Shown here: piece after piece, positions 1 to 7,206 of the stretch
How the letters are laid out: every line of letters begins with the position of its first letter
How positions within the stretch are numbered: position 1 is the first letter of the stretch
NCBI GenBank assembly: GCA_012799845.1
Contig: JAAZKL010000090.1
Span: 1-11,510 of the forward strand
From: Clostridiaceae bacterium
GTDB taxonomy: Bacteria > Bacillota > Clostridia > Acetivibrionales > DTU013
Length of the DNA: 11,510 nt
Direction: 5' to 3'
Translations under genes and position numbers: made by a program
The notes under the pieces: generated by a model
Seen by the model: the letters and a program-made list of their open reading frames with translations, nothing else
What the model was told of the DNA's origin: nothing
Databases searched by the model: none

Positions 1-83
1 CTGTTAACAGACAATGATTCGGGGAAACAGTCACGGCTTACAGCTACGATCCCGACTTTTGCTTTGGGAATGTTATTAAACAT
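1..83 (-). CDS. L-fucose/L-arabinose isomerase-family protein, N-terminus only
   Basis: Only the first 27 codons are inside the window; the gene runs off the left edge. The start ATG (81-83 on the - strand) follows a strong Shine-Dalgarno GGAGG at 91-95 with a 7-base gap. The peptide begins MFNNIPKAKVGIVAVSRDCF and continues PESLSVN. The GIVAVSRDCFP stretch, with a basic residue expected soon after, resembles from memory the N-terminus of clostridial proteins of the FucI-related sugar isomerase family. Those cytoplasmic enzymes interconvert aldose and ketose sugars. The assignment rests on a very short stretch, so the exact substrate is unknown. It is transcribed away from the ger operon. Confidence 0.55.
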   Translation of the reverse strand, partial: MFNNIPKAKVGIVAVSRDCFPESLSVN

Positions 84-454
84 TTTTCTACCTCCATTAT
101 AAATTTTTTTCTCCATACACTTGGGTTTACACCCTTAATTCCATTAAAGGCTCCATCGATCTTTGCATCCGGATGAGCAGTTAACCGCTCATTATCCGTA
201 TGCATCGATCACAGTTTGGATCATAATATCCGGTTGCTCCTATGTACGATCAAACCCCTTACCGCCTGGAGGCAAAAACATAACGGAGCCATTACATATA
301 TTTTATGTATAAAGTAGCTCCTGCGTCAATAGAGCTTACCATTACATCATTTGTACTTTCTTATGATTAAGATTGGATTTAAGTTCGATCATTGAATTTA
401 TACCTGCCTGAATAAATGCTGATCGGCCGTCATCCTGCCTGTCCTCCGGATACG
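84..454. other. divergent intergenic region between the leftward gene and the ger repeats
   Basis: No convincing gene lies here. On the - strand a 53-codon ORF (205 down to 44) starts MHTDNERLTAHPDAKIDGAF and reads like plausible protein. However, it lacks a Shine-Dalgarno site and runs 40 bases into the isomerase-like gene in another frame. It could be a decayed 3' end of an older gene or chance. Two shorter ORFs of 10-13 codons also occur in this leader. No recognisable riboswitch or terminator was seen. Confidence 0.4.
300..329 (-). promoter_or_regulatory. possible promoter for the leftward isomerase-like gene
   Basis: On the - strand there is TTGACG (324-329) and TAAAAT (300-305) separated by 18 bases, a fair match to a housekeeping sigma-A promoter. 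A small inverted repeat TACATA-tattt-TATGTA overlaps the -10 side and could be an operator, or chance in AT-rich DNA. Use of this promoter would give a leader of about 200 bases before the ATG at 83. Inference from motif matching only. Confidence 0.35.
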
Positions 455-573
455 AGAACCGTCCCGGTGACAGGACCGTCCCCCTGACATGTCAGAAGAA
501 CCGTCCCCGTGACAGGACCGTCCCCCTGACATGTCACAAGAACCGTCCCCGTGACAGGACCGTCCCCTTGACA
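455..573. repeat. three tandem copies of a 42-bp GC-rich repeat
   Basis: Units begin at 455, 497 and 539, exactly 42 bases apart, each opening with AGAACCGTCCC. The third is cut short and diverges after about 573. Each unit is itself two related sub-units of about 17 bases of the form rgaccgtcccc[g/c]tgaca, followed by a spacer containing the palindrome TGACATGTCA. Units differ by only a few substitutions, which indicates recent duplication or homogenisation. The same unit, inverted, forms the palindrome at 6902-6985. Because 42 is a multiple of three, the array is open on the - strand and gives a spurious repetitive ORF (398-598). It ends just upstream of the putative ger promoter. Similar GGGGACGGTTCT-type repeats are, from memory, dispersed in many clostridial genomes, possibly mobilised by REP-associated tyrosine transposases. 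No such transposase gene is in this window. Confidence 0.9.
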
Positions 574-594
574 AAATCGTCACGCTGCCACATT

Positions 595-624
595 GCATGT
601 CTCATGAATGAAATGCAAATAATA
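595..624 (+). promoter_or_regulatory. candidate sigma-G (forespore) promoter of the ger operon
   Basis: GCATG at 595-599 fits the sigma-G -35 consensus gHATR. After an 18-base spacer, AATAATA at 618-624 fits the -10 consensus cATWHTA at six of seven positions. Transcription would begin near 631, shortly before a GGGGGA Shine-Dalgarno (636-641) and the ATG at 652. Germinant-receptor operons are transcribed by sigma-G in the forespore in Bacillus subtilis, so motif, spacing and context agree. No experiment supports it here. Confidence 0.6.
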
Positions 625-651
625 TCACATGAGACGGGGGAATGTGATTCT

Positions 652-2328
652 ATGTTAAGACGCTCCAAAAGGGATAAATCAAGGAAACGCAGCAACATTG
701 CCAGTAATTCGGACAGGGTGGTAATGCCGGAGGGAAGTACAGCGCCTGAAACCGACAGTGACGCTAAGTCGTCCGACGCTGCTCAACAGGATGGGTCTGC
801 GGAGAATACGGAAAGTGCGATGTCCGGGAAGAGCGATAACGCTGCTTCGTCCAGGCAGGATAATGCAGAGCCGGAACTGACGACTGCCAATGTGGAGGAG
901 ATGCTGAAAAGCAGCAGCGACATAGTTTTCCGCAAGCTGCATATAAACGGGCGGGAAGATCTGCCTGTAACGATGGTGTTCATAGACGGAGTGGTTGACA
1001 AAAAGGCCACGGACGATGATGTATTGAAGCCGCTGTTTCAGGAAAGCATCCTCAGCCGGTGCGGCAGCACATCTGAAATAATCAGCATGATTGAGTATGG
1101 TGCGATCTACCATGCATCTGTGGAAGTCCGCCGCAGTTTTTTTGAATGCGTGAACGATATAATCGACGGGTCGATCGCCCTGATATTCGATGATGATAAA
1201 ACTGCCGTGACTTTTGAAATCAAAGGATTCCAGGAAAGGGAGATTTCTGAGCCGACTGGCGAGAATGTGATAAAGGGATCGAAAGACTCCTTTGTGGAAA
1301 ACCTGAGGACAAACACGGCTACGATCAGGATGAAGATTAAAAATGCCAGGCTCGTCATTGAAGAAAAGAAGATCGGGAAGCAGACCGCGACACGGATCGC
1401 CATCATGTACATCAGGGGTCTGACAAATGCGCACATCGTCGAGGAACTGAAAAAACGGCTGGACAGCTTAAAAATAGATGCCGTGCTGTCCACCGGAGTT
1501 ATCGAAGAGGCTGTTGCCGACAATAAATTGTCTCCTTTTCCGCAGGTAATAACAACGGAAAGGCCTGACAAATTCTGTTCCAATATCGTTGAGGGAAGAG
1601 TGGGGCTCATGATCGACGGGATCCCGGTCGCCATCATAGTACCGGGCACATTCGGGGCGTTCCTTCAGGCTCCCGAGGATTATTCGCAAAACTTCATCGT
1701 CAATTCGATAATCAGGATGATGCGCTATGCCCTTATGTTTGTCACCTTATTCCTGCCCGGTTTTTACATTTCGGTATCATCGTTCCACATCGAGATGCTG
1801 CCGACAGATCTCGCACTGGCGATCACGGCTTCGAAAGAAGGCGTGCCGTTTTTAACATTCATAGAGGTATTGTTTATGCTGCTGGCCTTTGAAGTTTTGG
1901 TGGAAGCCGGATTAAGACTGCCGAAGAACATAGGCCAGGCTGTTTCTGTCGTCGGAGCCGTGGTGGTAGGACAGGCTGCTGTGGATGCAAGGCTGGTTTC
2001 TCCGGCGGTAGTGGTCATAATCGCTGTTACCGCCATATCCGCTTTTACCATGCCCAACCAGGATTTTTCCAATGCCCTGAGGATCTGGAGGTTCATATTT
2101 GCCGTATTCAGCAGCATAATCGGGCTTTACGGCCTGAGTATCGGTGCGATATTACTGCTCATCCACCTTGCCAGGATGGAAGTGTTTGGTGTTCCGTACC
2201 TCTCGCCTTTCGCCGGAGGGGAAGGGAAGAACATGGAGGACGCTGTGTTCCGCTTCCCGTTCGCTTCGCATAATAAGCGCCCGCTGAATCTCAGAACGAC
2301 GAACAAAAAAAGGAGAAGAGCGATATGA
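652..2328 (+). CDS. gerKA: spore germination receptor A subunit (GerA/GerKA family)
   Basis: 558-residue membrane protein of the GerA family (Pfam GerA), the A subunit of a nutrient germinant receptor in the inner spore membrane. Residues 1-80 are basic, then Ser/Asp/Glu-rich and probably disordered. A soluble N-terminal domain follows (from SSDIVFRKLHING). The conserved core begins near EGRVGLMIDGIPVAIIVPGTF and includes QAPEDYSQNF, TLFLPGFYISVSSFH, EMLPTDLALAI, ASKEGVPF, EAGLRLPKNIGQAVSVVGA and VGQAAV, with about five membrane segments. GVPYLSPFAG and a basic tail end it. The frame is open back to a TTG at 568 inside the repeat array, but I place the start at ATG 652. That ATG has a GGGGGA site at 636-641, lies downstream of the putative sigma-G promoter, and gives the MLRRSKRDK-type N-terminus usual in the family. 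It overlaps the next gene by ATGA. Confidence 0.95.
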   Translation: MLRRSKRDKSRKRSNIASNSDRVVMPEGSTAPETDSDAKSSDAAQQDGSAENTESAMSGKSDNAASSRQDNAEPELTTANVEEMLKSSSDIVFRKLHINGREDLPVTMVFIDGVVDKKATDDDVLKPLFQESILSRCGSTSEIISMIEYGAIYHASVEVRRSFFECVNDIIDGSIALIFDDDKTAVTFEIKGFQEREISEPTGENVIKGSKDSFVENLRTNTATIRMKIKNARLVIEEKKIGKQTATRIAIMYIRGLTNAHIVEELKKRLDSLKIDAVLSTGVIEEAVADNKLSPFPQVITTERPDKFCSNIVEGRVGLMIDGIPVAIIVPGTFGAFLQAPEDYSQNFIVNSIIRMMRYALMFVTLFLPGFYISVSSFHIEMLPTDLALAITASKEGVPFLTFIEVLFMLLAFEVLVEAGLRLPKNIGQAVSVVGAVVVGQAAVDARLVSPAVVVIIAVTAISAFTMPNQDFSNALRIWRFIFAVFSSIIGLYGLSIGAILLLIHLARMEVFGVPYLSPFAGGEGKNMEDAVFRFPFASHNKRPLNLRTTNKKRRRAI

Positions 2329-3521
2329 GATACGCTAAAACGATCATTGCGCTTTGCTGTGTCCTGATCATATCGTTCGTGCTGACGGGGTGCAAGATCT
2401 CTTTTCAGGGCGCCACCCAGATCAAGGACATTGAGTTTATCCGCGCGGTCGGTATCGACACGGCTCCCGATGAAAAAATGAGGCTTACGATAGCGACTCA
2501 GAGGATTATTGCCGGAGGAGGAAGAGGAGAATCCGAGCAAAAGCAGTCCGAGATATTGCATTCCGAAGGGGAGACAGGTTTTGAGGCGGTGCGCAATTTC
2601 TGGAGCTTTACTGAAAAAAGGCCGTTTTTCGGGCACCTGGAATATCTCCTCATAGGCGAGGAAGCCGCCCGGGAAGGCCTTCTCAAATACATGGACTTTT
2701 TTACCCGGGATCCGGAGGTCCGCCTCAACCTGAACGTATTCATCGTAAAGGGATCGGAGGCCAGTGAAGTCATAAGACAGGGGAACACGAGAGACAAGTT
2801 CGTGTTCGACAGGCTTGAGGGCATAAAGAGGCACCACTGGGGTTTATCAATGATAACTGAAGTTGATCTGATGGAGGTCATGTATATACTTGACGCGGAA
2901 TTCCTGTCATTGTATGTGCCATGTGTCAAGCTGGTAAAGAAGACTGAAAGCACAGGCGGCATGGACGAGGGCATGGATCTGGCCCTTGAGGGCTTTGCGG
3001 TGTTTAAAGGCGACAGGCTGGCAGGTTACCTGGAAAGGGAAATGGCAAGAGGGCTGAATTTTCTCAAGAATAATGTGAAATCAGGGGTTATAAATGTCCA
3101 GTGGGAAGATGGAGATATGGTCGCGCTGGGGATCATATCCACAAACAGAAAAATAAAACCCTACATGGAAAACGATGAACTTTATATGGATGTGAACATA
3201 AAAATAAACTGCAACATCGCGGAAATCCAATCGAAGACGAGCATTTTCGACGATGAGAGCATCGAGTATCTGCAGACCCGGTTGGAAGAGGTCATTAAGA
3301 ATGAGGTCAAAAAAGTCGTCGACCTCGCACAGGAAATGAAACTTGATTTCTTTGGCGCAGCAGACGCTTTCCTGCATAAATATCCCTGCAAATGGGAGGA
3401 TATTTATGAAAAAAACTGGAGTGATATATTCTCTGATATCAAGTTCAACATTACTGTTGATTCTCATGTAAGCAGGACATATGACATCAAGCAGCCTATA
3501 GGGAGCAAGGATATAAGGTGA
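2325..3521 (+). CDS. gerKC: spore germination receptor C subunit, lipoprotein (GerC/GerKC family)
   Basis: 398-residue lipoprotein, the C subunit of the same receptor. The signal peptide (residues 1-22) ends in lipobox LTGC with the lipid-modified cysteine at residue 23. After that, IEFIRAVGIDTAPDEKMRLTIATQ is the typical GerC opening. Further family features include FWSFTEKRPFFGHLEYLLIGEEAAREG, LDFFTRDPEVRL-like text and a C-terminal domain with long helices. The length is normal for the family. The start ATG overlaps the gerKA stop (ATGA), with AGGAG at 2311-2315 nine bases upstream, so translation is probably coupled. The mature protein should be anchored on the outer face of the inner spore membrane. 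Confidence 0.95.
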   Translation: MRYAKTIIALCCVLIISFVLTGCKISFQGATQIKDIEFIRAVGIDTAPDEKMRLTIATQRIIAGGGRGESEQKQSEILHSEGETGFEAVRNFWSFTEKRPFFGHLEYLLIGEEAAREGLLKYMDFFTRDPEVRLNLNVFIVKGSEASEVIRQGNTRDKFVFDRLEGIKRHHWGLSMITEVDLMEVMYILDAEFLSLYVPCVKLVKKTESTGGMDEGMDLALEGFAVFKGDRLAGYLEREMARGLNFLKNNVKSGVINVQWEDGDMVALGIISTNRKIKPYMENDELYMDVNIKINCNIAEIQSKTSIFDDESIEYLQTRLEEVIKNEVKKVVDLAQEMKLDFFGAADAFLHKYPCKWEDIYEKNWSDIFSDIKFNITVDSHVSRTYDIKQPIGSKDIR

Positions 3522-3730
3522 TGATGATGGTTATTTTATTAGTGGCCACAGTGGCGGCGATCAGTGCGTTTGAGATCACTGGCATGGCAAAAAGAAGGCA
3601 GATAAAGGAAATGGTCATATTTATCGTAATAGCGCTGTTTTCTCTGGCTATGGGAATTTATTACATTCTGGCTTTCCATGAGAAAAGCCTGATCTATTAT
3701 GCTTTTAAGATTCTGGGGCTCGATTTATGA
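3518..3730 (+). CDS. small two-helix membrane protein of the germinant-receptor operon (D-subunit-like)
   Basis: Up to 70 residues with two predicted membrane helices (about residues 5-23 and 33-52) separated by a short basic loop containing MAKRRQIKEM. The start is ambiguous: GTG at 3518 is followed in frame by ATG at 3521, 3524 and 3527. AAGG at 3507-3510 favours 3518-3521, while the AAGGTGAT stretch at 3515 favours 3527. It overlaps the gerKC stop and ends 15 bases before gerKB, so it belongs to the operon. Small two-helix proteins called D subunits are encoded in some Bacillus receptor operons and modulate germination. This protein has the same size, topology and setting, but I cannot show homology. 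Confidence 0.8.
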   Translation: MMMMVILLVATVAAISAFEITGMAKRRQIKEMVIFIVIALFSLAMGIYYILAFHEKSLIYYAFKILGLDL

Positions 3731-3745
3731 CGGGAATGATATGGT

Positions 3746-4834
3746 ATGTTATCTGGTAATAGAAAAATATCTATAAGGCAGGCAGCTTTTCTGTTCCTGA
3801 CCGTGACATTTACTCCTTCCCTCAGGCTGATTGCTGCCTATGCGGCACACAAGGCAAAGCAGGCAGCCTGGCTTGCTCCGACTGTCTCAACTGCCTTTCT
3901 GGCCATCCTGGTACTGATATGGCAGGCAATTTACAGGAAGTACAGAGACAGTACGCTGATGGAAATATACCGTGATATTGCAGGTTCAGTTCCTGGCACT
4001 GTGATCCTGATCGTTTACCTGCTATGGATGGTGGTGCTGACCGCCCTGTACATCAGGTATTTTGCCATGCGGCTGGTGGGAGCGATCTACCCTAATATAG
4101 ATATTTCTATATTCTTGATCTCGATGCTCATTGTCGTGGCCTACACGCTCAACTCCGGCCTGGTCACGCTGGCAAGGTTCAATGAAATCCTGTTCCCGTT
4201 TCTTGTACTTGTTTTTTACTTGCTCATCATTATGATGATACCGAATTTCAGGACAGATTTCCTGACACCTGTAAGTGTCCGGAGCATATTGCCGGTCGTC
4301 AGGGCAAGTGTGGCTCCGACCGGGATCGTAGCATATTTCAGTTTTATTTTCGTATTCGGCGACAGGGTAAACAACAAGGAGAGCATCAAGAAGAACGGCC
4401 TTAAGCTGGCATTGTTCCTGCTTGTCTCACAAACGGCGATCATAGCATCCATAATCTGCACATTCAGCTACAGGATAGCCCAGCGTACGCAACTGCCTTT
4501 TCTTGCCGCGGTGAAGCAGATATCCGTTTTCAACATATTCGAAAAGGTCGAATCCATCATCGTATCGATATGGGTACTGTCGGATTTTATGATAATTTGC
4601 TTTTTCATTATATGTGTGCTCAGTATGTTGAAATCGTTTTTCAAACTGTCCGATACGAAGCCGCTGATAAGCATCTATGTGGTTTTCTCATACTTCCTGT
4701 CGATGCTCCTTGCCAATAATGTTTTCGAGATGGAGCGGCTTTCCGAGGATATTGCGCTGCCTGTCAATATTGTTCTGGGTTTCGTGATACCGACAATAAT
4801 GTTTGTCATCGGGAAAATAAGAAAAAAGGTTTAA
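3746..4834 (+). CDS. gerKB: spore germination receptor B subunit (GerB/GerKB family, APC superfamily)
   Basis: 362-residue integral membrane protein with about ten predicted helices, the normal size for GerB-family (spore permease) proteins. These are related to amino-acid transporters and are held to bind the germinant. Typical features are the N-terminal ISIRQAAFLFLTVTFTPSLR, a short loop TLMEIYRDIAG before the third helix, TLNSGLVTLARFNEILFPF, and PNFRTDFLTPV after the fifth helix. The C-terminus is short and basic (IGKIRKKV). The ATG is preceded by GGGA at 3732-3735, a modest site, so translation may partly depend on the upstream gene. It completes the A-C-small-B operon. The germinant cannot be inferred from sequence. 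Confidence 0.95.
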   Translation: MLSGNRKISIRQAAFLFLTVTFTPSLRLIAAYAAHKAKQAAWLAPTVSTAFLAILVLIWQAIYRKYRDSTLMEIYRDIAGSVPGTVILIVYLLWMVVLTALYIRYFAMRLVGAIYPNIDISIFLISMLIVVAYTLNSGLVTLARFNEILFPFLVLVFYLLIIMMIPNFRTDFLTPVSVRSILPVVRASVAPTGIVAYFSFIFVFGDRVNNKESIKKNGLKLALFLLVSQTAIIASIICTFSYRIAQRTQLPFLAAVKQISVFNIFEKVESIIVSIWVLSDFMIICFFIICVLSMLKSFFKLSDTKPLISIYVVFSYFLSMLLANNVFEMERLSEDIALPVNIVLGFVIPTIMFVIGKIRKKV

Positions 4835-5136
4835 TGTTGACAATATTAGGTTGCAAATACGGATAGAATCTGATATTTTGTATATACGGCCGATGGCTTT
4901 CTGAGAAATTGAAGTCAGTCGGCATATTGAAGCTTTATATATTGATATTCCTTTGGATAAGCATTATTATAGTAATTGAGGTCTGTCACCGCTGCGTTGT
5001 GCATCTGAATACACTTCCAGAGGCGAATTAAGCTTTGTCGAAATAGGCCTGACTGAATTGCCGATATCAAAGAGAAAATACCGCATGAGCATATATTAAT
5101 CTGTATATCAATATTAAATGGAAGGGGAGCACCATA
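4835..5136. other. intergenic region between ger operon and acyl-CoA synthetase gene
   Basis: About 300 bases without a gene. An imperfect hairpin with GCCGA/TCGGC outer arms (4889-4893 with 4919-4923) follows gerKB but has no T-run, so it is a poor intrinsic terminator. Two promoter-like pairs occur: a weak TTGCAA/TATTTT with a 17-base spacer (4851-4879) and a better one at 4942-4970. The 160 bases from there to the synthetase ATG show no riboswitch I recognise. The long - strand ORF through here (4915-5874) has no family features and mostly shadows the synthetase. Confidence 0.5.
4942..4970 (+). promoter_or_regulatory. candidate sigma-A promoter for the acyl-CoA synthetase gene
   Basis: TTGATA at 4942-4947 and TATTAT at 4965-4970 are separated by 17 bases, each matching the consensus at five of six positions. 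Transcription would start near 4977 and leave a leader of about 160 bases before ATG 5137. Motif evidence only. Confidence 0.5.
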
Positions 5137-6846
5137 ATGGCTTATGTGAACTATCCGCTGTATGAAACGACAGTCTTTGAGGATTTCAGGATCATGGTCG
5201 AAAATGTTGCAGAAAAGTATCCCAACGGAATAGCATTCTCTTACAAGAACTCGCCAAAAGACAGGGACACAGTGAAAGTTACTTACGCAGAAACAAGGGA
5301 TTATATACGTCATATGGGGACTGAGCTGATACATATGGGACTCAGAGACAAACATGTAGCCCTTATCGGAGAGAGCTCCTACAAATGGGTCTGTTCCTAC
5401 TTCTGCCTTATGGCTGTTGGAGCCGTTGTGGTTCCGATAGATAAGGACCTTCCCGCGAATGAGATCGCAGGTATAGTAAATTTCTCCGATTGCGAGTACA
5501 TTATCTACAGCAGGCATATCGAGGACAAGATACGGGAAATAAAGGACAACATCAAGAAGGTCAAAAAGCTGATATGCATGAGCAAAGCCGGCATCGATGG
5601 AGCCGTTAAGCTTTCTGATATCGTGTCCAGGGGAAGGGAGCGCTATAAGAACGGCGACAACTCGTACTACGATTACAGGATCGACCGGGACAGGCTTGCC
5701 ACCATCGTGTTCACGTCGGGTACGACCGGCAAAGGCAAGGGCGTGATGCTGTCCCAGAAAAATATCGTGTCCGACATGACGCAGGGGATGTACCTGTTCG
5801 CAATTACACCGAAAACGATGAACGTATTGCCCCCGCACCACACGTTCGGATCCACTGTGAACTTCGTGGGCCATTTCTCACAGGGATGTGAGATATATAT
5901 ATCCAGCGGCCTCAAATATATTGCCGAGGAAATAAAGGAACAGAAGCCGTCGCACCTTGTGCTGGTGCCCCTGTTCGTTGAAACGCTCTATAAGAAAATG
6001 TGGCAGGCAGCCGAAAAAAGCGGCCGTGCGCAAACACTTCGGCGAATGATAAAAGTAAGCGATTTTTTAAGAAAGCTTGGCATCGACCTGCGGAGAAAGC
6101 TGTTCAAGAGCGTACTTGAAGCGTACGGCGGGAAGCTTGAGATGATAATATGCGGCGGTGCTTACCTGAACCAGGATATCATAGACACGTTCGAATCCAT
6201 CGGGATCACTATCCTGAACGGATATGGCATAACGGAGTGTTCTCCGCTGATTTCCTGCAACAGGAACAAGTTTCAGAAAAAGGGCAGCGTAGGCGTGCCG
6301 ATACTCGGTTCGGAAATAAAGATCAAGGATCCGGATGAAAACGGCGAAGGCGAGATCTGTGTCAAGGGACCGCATGTCATGCTTGGGTATTACAAGGATC
6401 CTGAAGCGACGGAAGCGGCCTTCGACGATGATGGTTATTTCAAAACAGGCGATTACGGCAGGCTGGATGAGGACGGATGGCTGTATATCACAGGCAGGCT
6501 GAAGAACATAATCGTACTCAGCAATGGCAAGAACGTCTATCCTGAAGAGATCGAAGCGGAGATATCAAGGGTGTTCGGAGTCAGCGAGTGCGTGGTATAT
6601 GCAGGCGAAAGCAAGTCCCAGGGCGGCAAGGAAGTGATCGTTGCCGAGATATTCCCTGACTTCGAAGCTCTGAAGGAAAAGGGCATACATGATGCCCAGG
6701 AATACTTTGAAGAAGAGATAAAGAAGATAAACAGCAGGATGGTTTCGTACAAGGCAGTCAAGAAAGTAAAGATCCGTGAAGAGGAGTTCCTGAAAAACAC
6801 ATCCAAAAAGATAATGCGTTTTGCGATAGACAAATCGATAGAATAA
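5137..6846 (+). CDS. AMP-forming long-chain acyl-CoA synthetase (ANL superfamily)
   Basis: 569-residue cytoplasmic or membrane-associated enzyme that activates a carboxylic acid, probably a fatty acid, to acyl-AMP and then acyl-CoA. The adenylation motifs are in order: phosphate-binding FTSGTTGKGKG (residues 192-202), NVLPPHHTFG, YGITECSP (363-370), TGD (437-439), DGWLYITGRLKNIIV (446-460) with the hinge near R454, and NTSKKIMR near the C-terminus with Lys558 as the likely catalytic lysine. The C-terminal motif has Ser-Lys-Lys where many members have Ser/Thr-Gly-Lys, a mild variant. Overall form is closest to long-chain fatty-acid ligases (FAA1 type). Acid or acyl-ACP specificity is not readable. 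The start is firm: GGGGAG at 5124-5129, seven bases upstream. It is monocistronic, with its own promoter and a strong terminator. Confidence 0.9.
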   Translation: MAYVNYPLYETTVFEDFRIMVENVAEKYPNGIAFSYKNSPKDRDTVKVTYAETRDYIRHMGTELIHMGLRDKHVALIGESSYKWVCSYFCLMAVGAVVVPIDKDLPANEIAGIVNFSDCEYIIYSRHIEDKIREIKDNIKKVKKLICMSKAGIDGAVKLSDIVSRGRERYKNGDNSYYDYRIDRDRLATIVFTSGTTGKGKGVMLSQKNIVSDMTQGMYLFAITPKTMNVLPPHHTFGSTVNFVGHFSQGCEIYISSGLKYIAEEIKEQKPSHLVLVPLFVETLYKKMWQAAEKSGRAQTLRRMIKVSDFLRKLGIDLRRKLFKSVLEAYGGKLEMIICGGAYLNQDIIDTFESIGITILNGYGITECSPLISCNRNKFQKKGSVGVPILGSEIKIKDPDENGEGEICVKGPHVMLGYYKDPEATEAAFDDDGYFKTGDYGRLDEDGWLYITGRLKNIIVLSNGKNVYPEEIEAEISRVFGVSECVVYAGESKSQGGKEVIVAEIFPDFEALKEKGIHDAQEYFEEEIKKINSRMVSYKAVKKVKIREEEFLKNTSKKIMRFAIDKSIE

Positions 6847-6854
6847 TAAAGATG

Positions 6855-6881
6855 CGCCCCGTCTCCGGGGCGTTTTTATTT
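6855..6881 (+). terminator. rho-independent terminator of the acyl-CoA synthetase gene
   Basis: A perfect 7-bp stem CGCCCCG (6855-6861) and CGGGGCG (6866-6872) with a TCTC loop is followed at once by TTTTTATTT. It lies eight bases after the tandem TAA stops. Confidence 0.93.
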
Positions 6882-6901
6882 GGGAGATCTTAGGGCTATC
6901 C

Positions 6902-6985
6902 TGTCAGGGGGACGGTCCTGTCACGGGGACGGTTCTGTTGACATGTCAGAAGAACCGTCCCCGTGACAGGACTGTCCCCCTGACA
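6902..6985. repeat. 84-bp near-perfect palindrome made of two inverted repeat units
   Basis: Arms of 35 bp (6902-6936 and 6951-6985) are reverse complements except for one position, which would be a G-U pair in RNA. The 14-base centre holds the 10-bp palindrome TGACATGTCA (6939-6948), which could close the stem further. The right arm is essentially the first 35 bases of the 42-bp unit at 455-573, and the left arm is the same unit inverted. The element lies between the synthetase terminator and the tRNA promoter, within neither. It resembles a REP/BIME-like or small non-autonomous mobile element. No target duplication was recognised. Confidence 0.9.
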
Positions 6986-7018
6986 ATGTGTCACATGCGC
7001 CTCGTCTTGAAATCGCAC

Positions 7019-7048
7019 TTGACAAAGCAGTTTGGTGTAATGTAATAT
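7019..7048 (+). promoter_or_regulatory. promoter of tRNA-Tyr
   Basis: A consensus TTGACA at 7019-7024, an 18-base spacer, and TAATAT at 7043-7048 with a TG directly before it. The tRNA begins 39 bases past the -10 box, leaving a 5' leader of about 30 bases for RNase P to remove. Confidence 0.7.
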
Positions 7049-7086
7049 ATATCTTGTTCTTGCTGAAGCATCGCACAACGAAATAT

Positions 7087-7171
7087 GGAGGGATACCCAA
7101 GTGGCCAAAGGGGGCAGACTGTAAATCTGTTGTCTCAGACTTCGATGGTTCGAATCCATCTCCCTCCACCA
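7087..7171 (+). tRNA. tRNA-Tyr (anticodon GUA)
   Basis: 85-nt tRNA of the long-variable-arm class. The acceptor stem GGAGGGA (7087-7093) pairs with TCCCTCC (7161-7167), followed by A and an encoded CCA (7169-7171). The anticodon loop CTGTAAA between CAGA and TCTG gives anticodon GTA at 7121-7123, decoding UAU/UAC. The variable arm follows, and GGTTCGAATCC is the T-loop region. Bacterial tyrosine tRNAs carry a long variable arm, which fits. It stands alone with its own promoter and hairpin terminator. Confidence 0.97.
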
Positions 7172-7182
7172 CGATTCATTTG

Positions 7183-7206
7183 AAAAGCCTGATTTATCAG
7201 GCTTTT
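7183..7206 (+). terminator. hairpin terminator after tRNA-Tyr
   Basis: AAAAGCCTGA (7183-7192) and TCAGGCTTTT (7197-7206) form a perfect 10-bp stem with loop TTTA, starting 12 bases after the tRNA. The T-run is the 3' edge of the stem itself and is followed by CGGC, so it is less canonical than the terminator at 6855. It is symmetrical enough to act from both directions. Confidence 0.7.

Noticed and set aside
398..598. Repetitive 66-residue - strand protein with GRSCHGDGS motifs
   Set aside because: It is simply the translation of the 42-bp DNA repeat, whose length is a multiple of three. It has no start signal or family features.
679..1434. - strand ORF of 251 codons inside gerKA
   Set aside because: It is antisense to a well-conserved GerA protein and carries no domain of its own.
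4837..4869. TTGACA at 4837-4842 as a promoter with TAGAAT
   Set aside because: The spacer would be 21 bases, outside the working range. The pair at 4942-4970 is better.
4915..5874. Long - strand ORF of 319 codons
   Set aside because: It mostly lies opposite the acyl-CoA synthetase, has no recognisable domain or ribosome-binding site, and shows the composition expected of a shadow frame.
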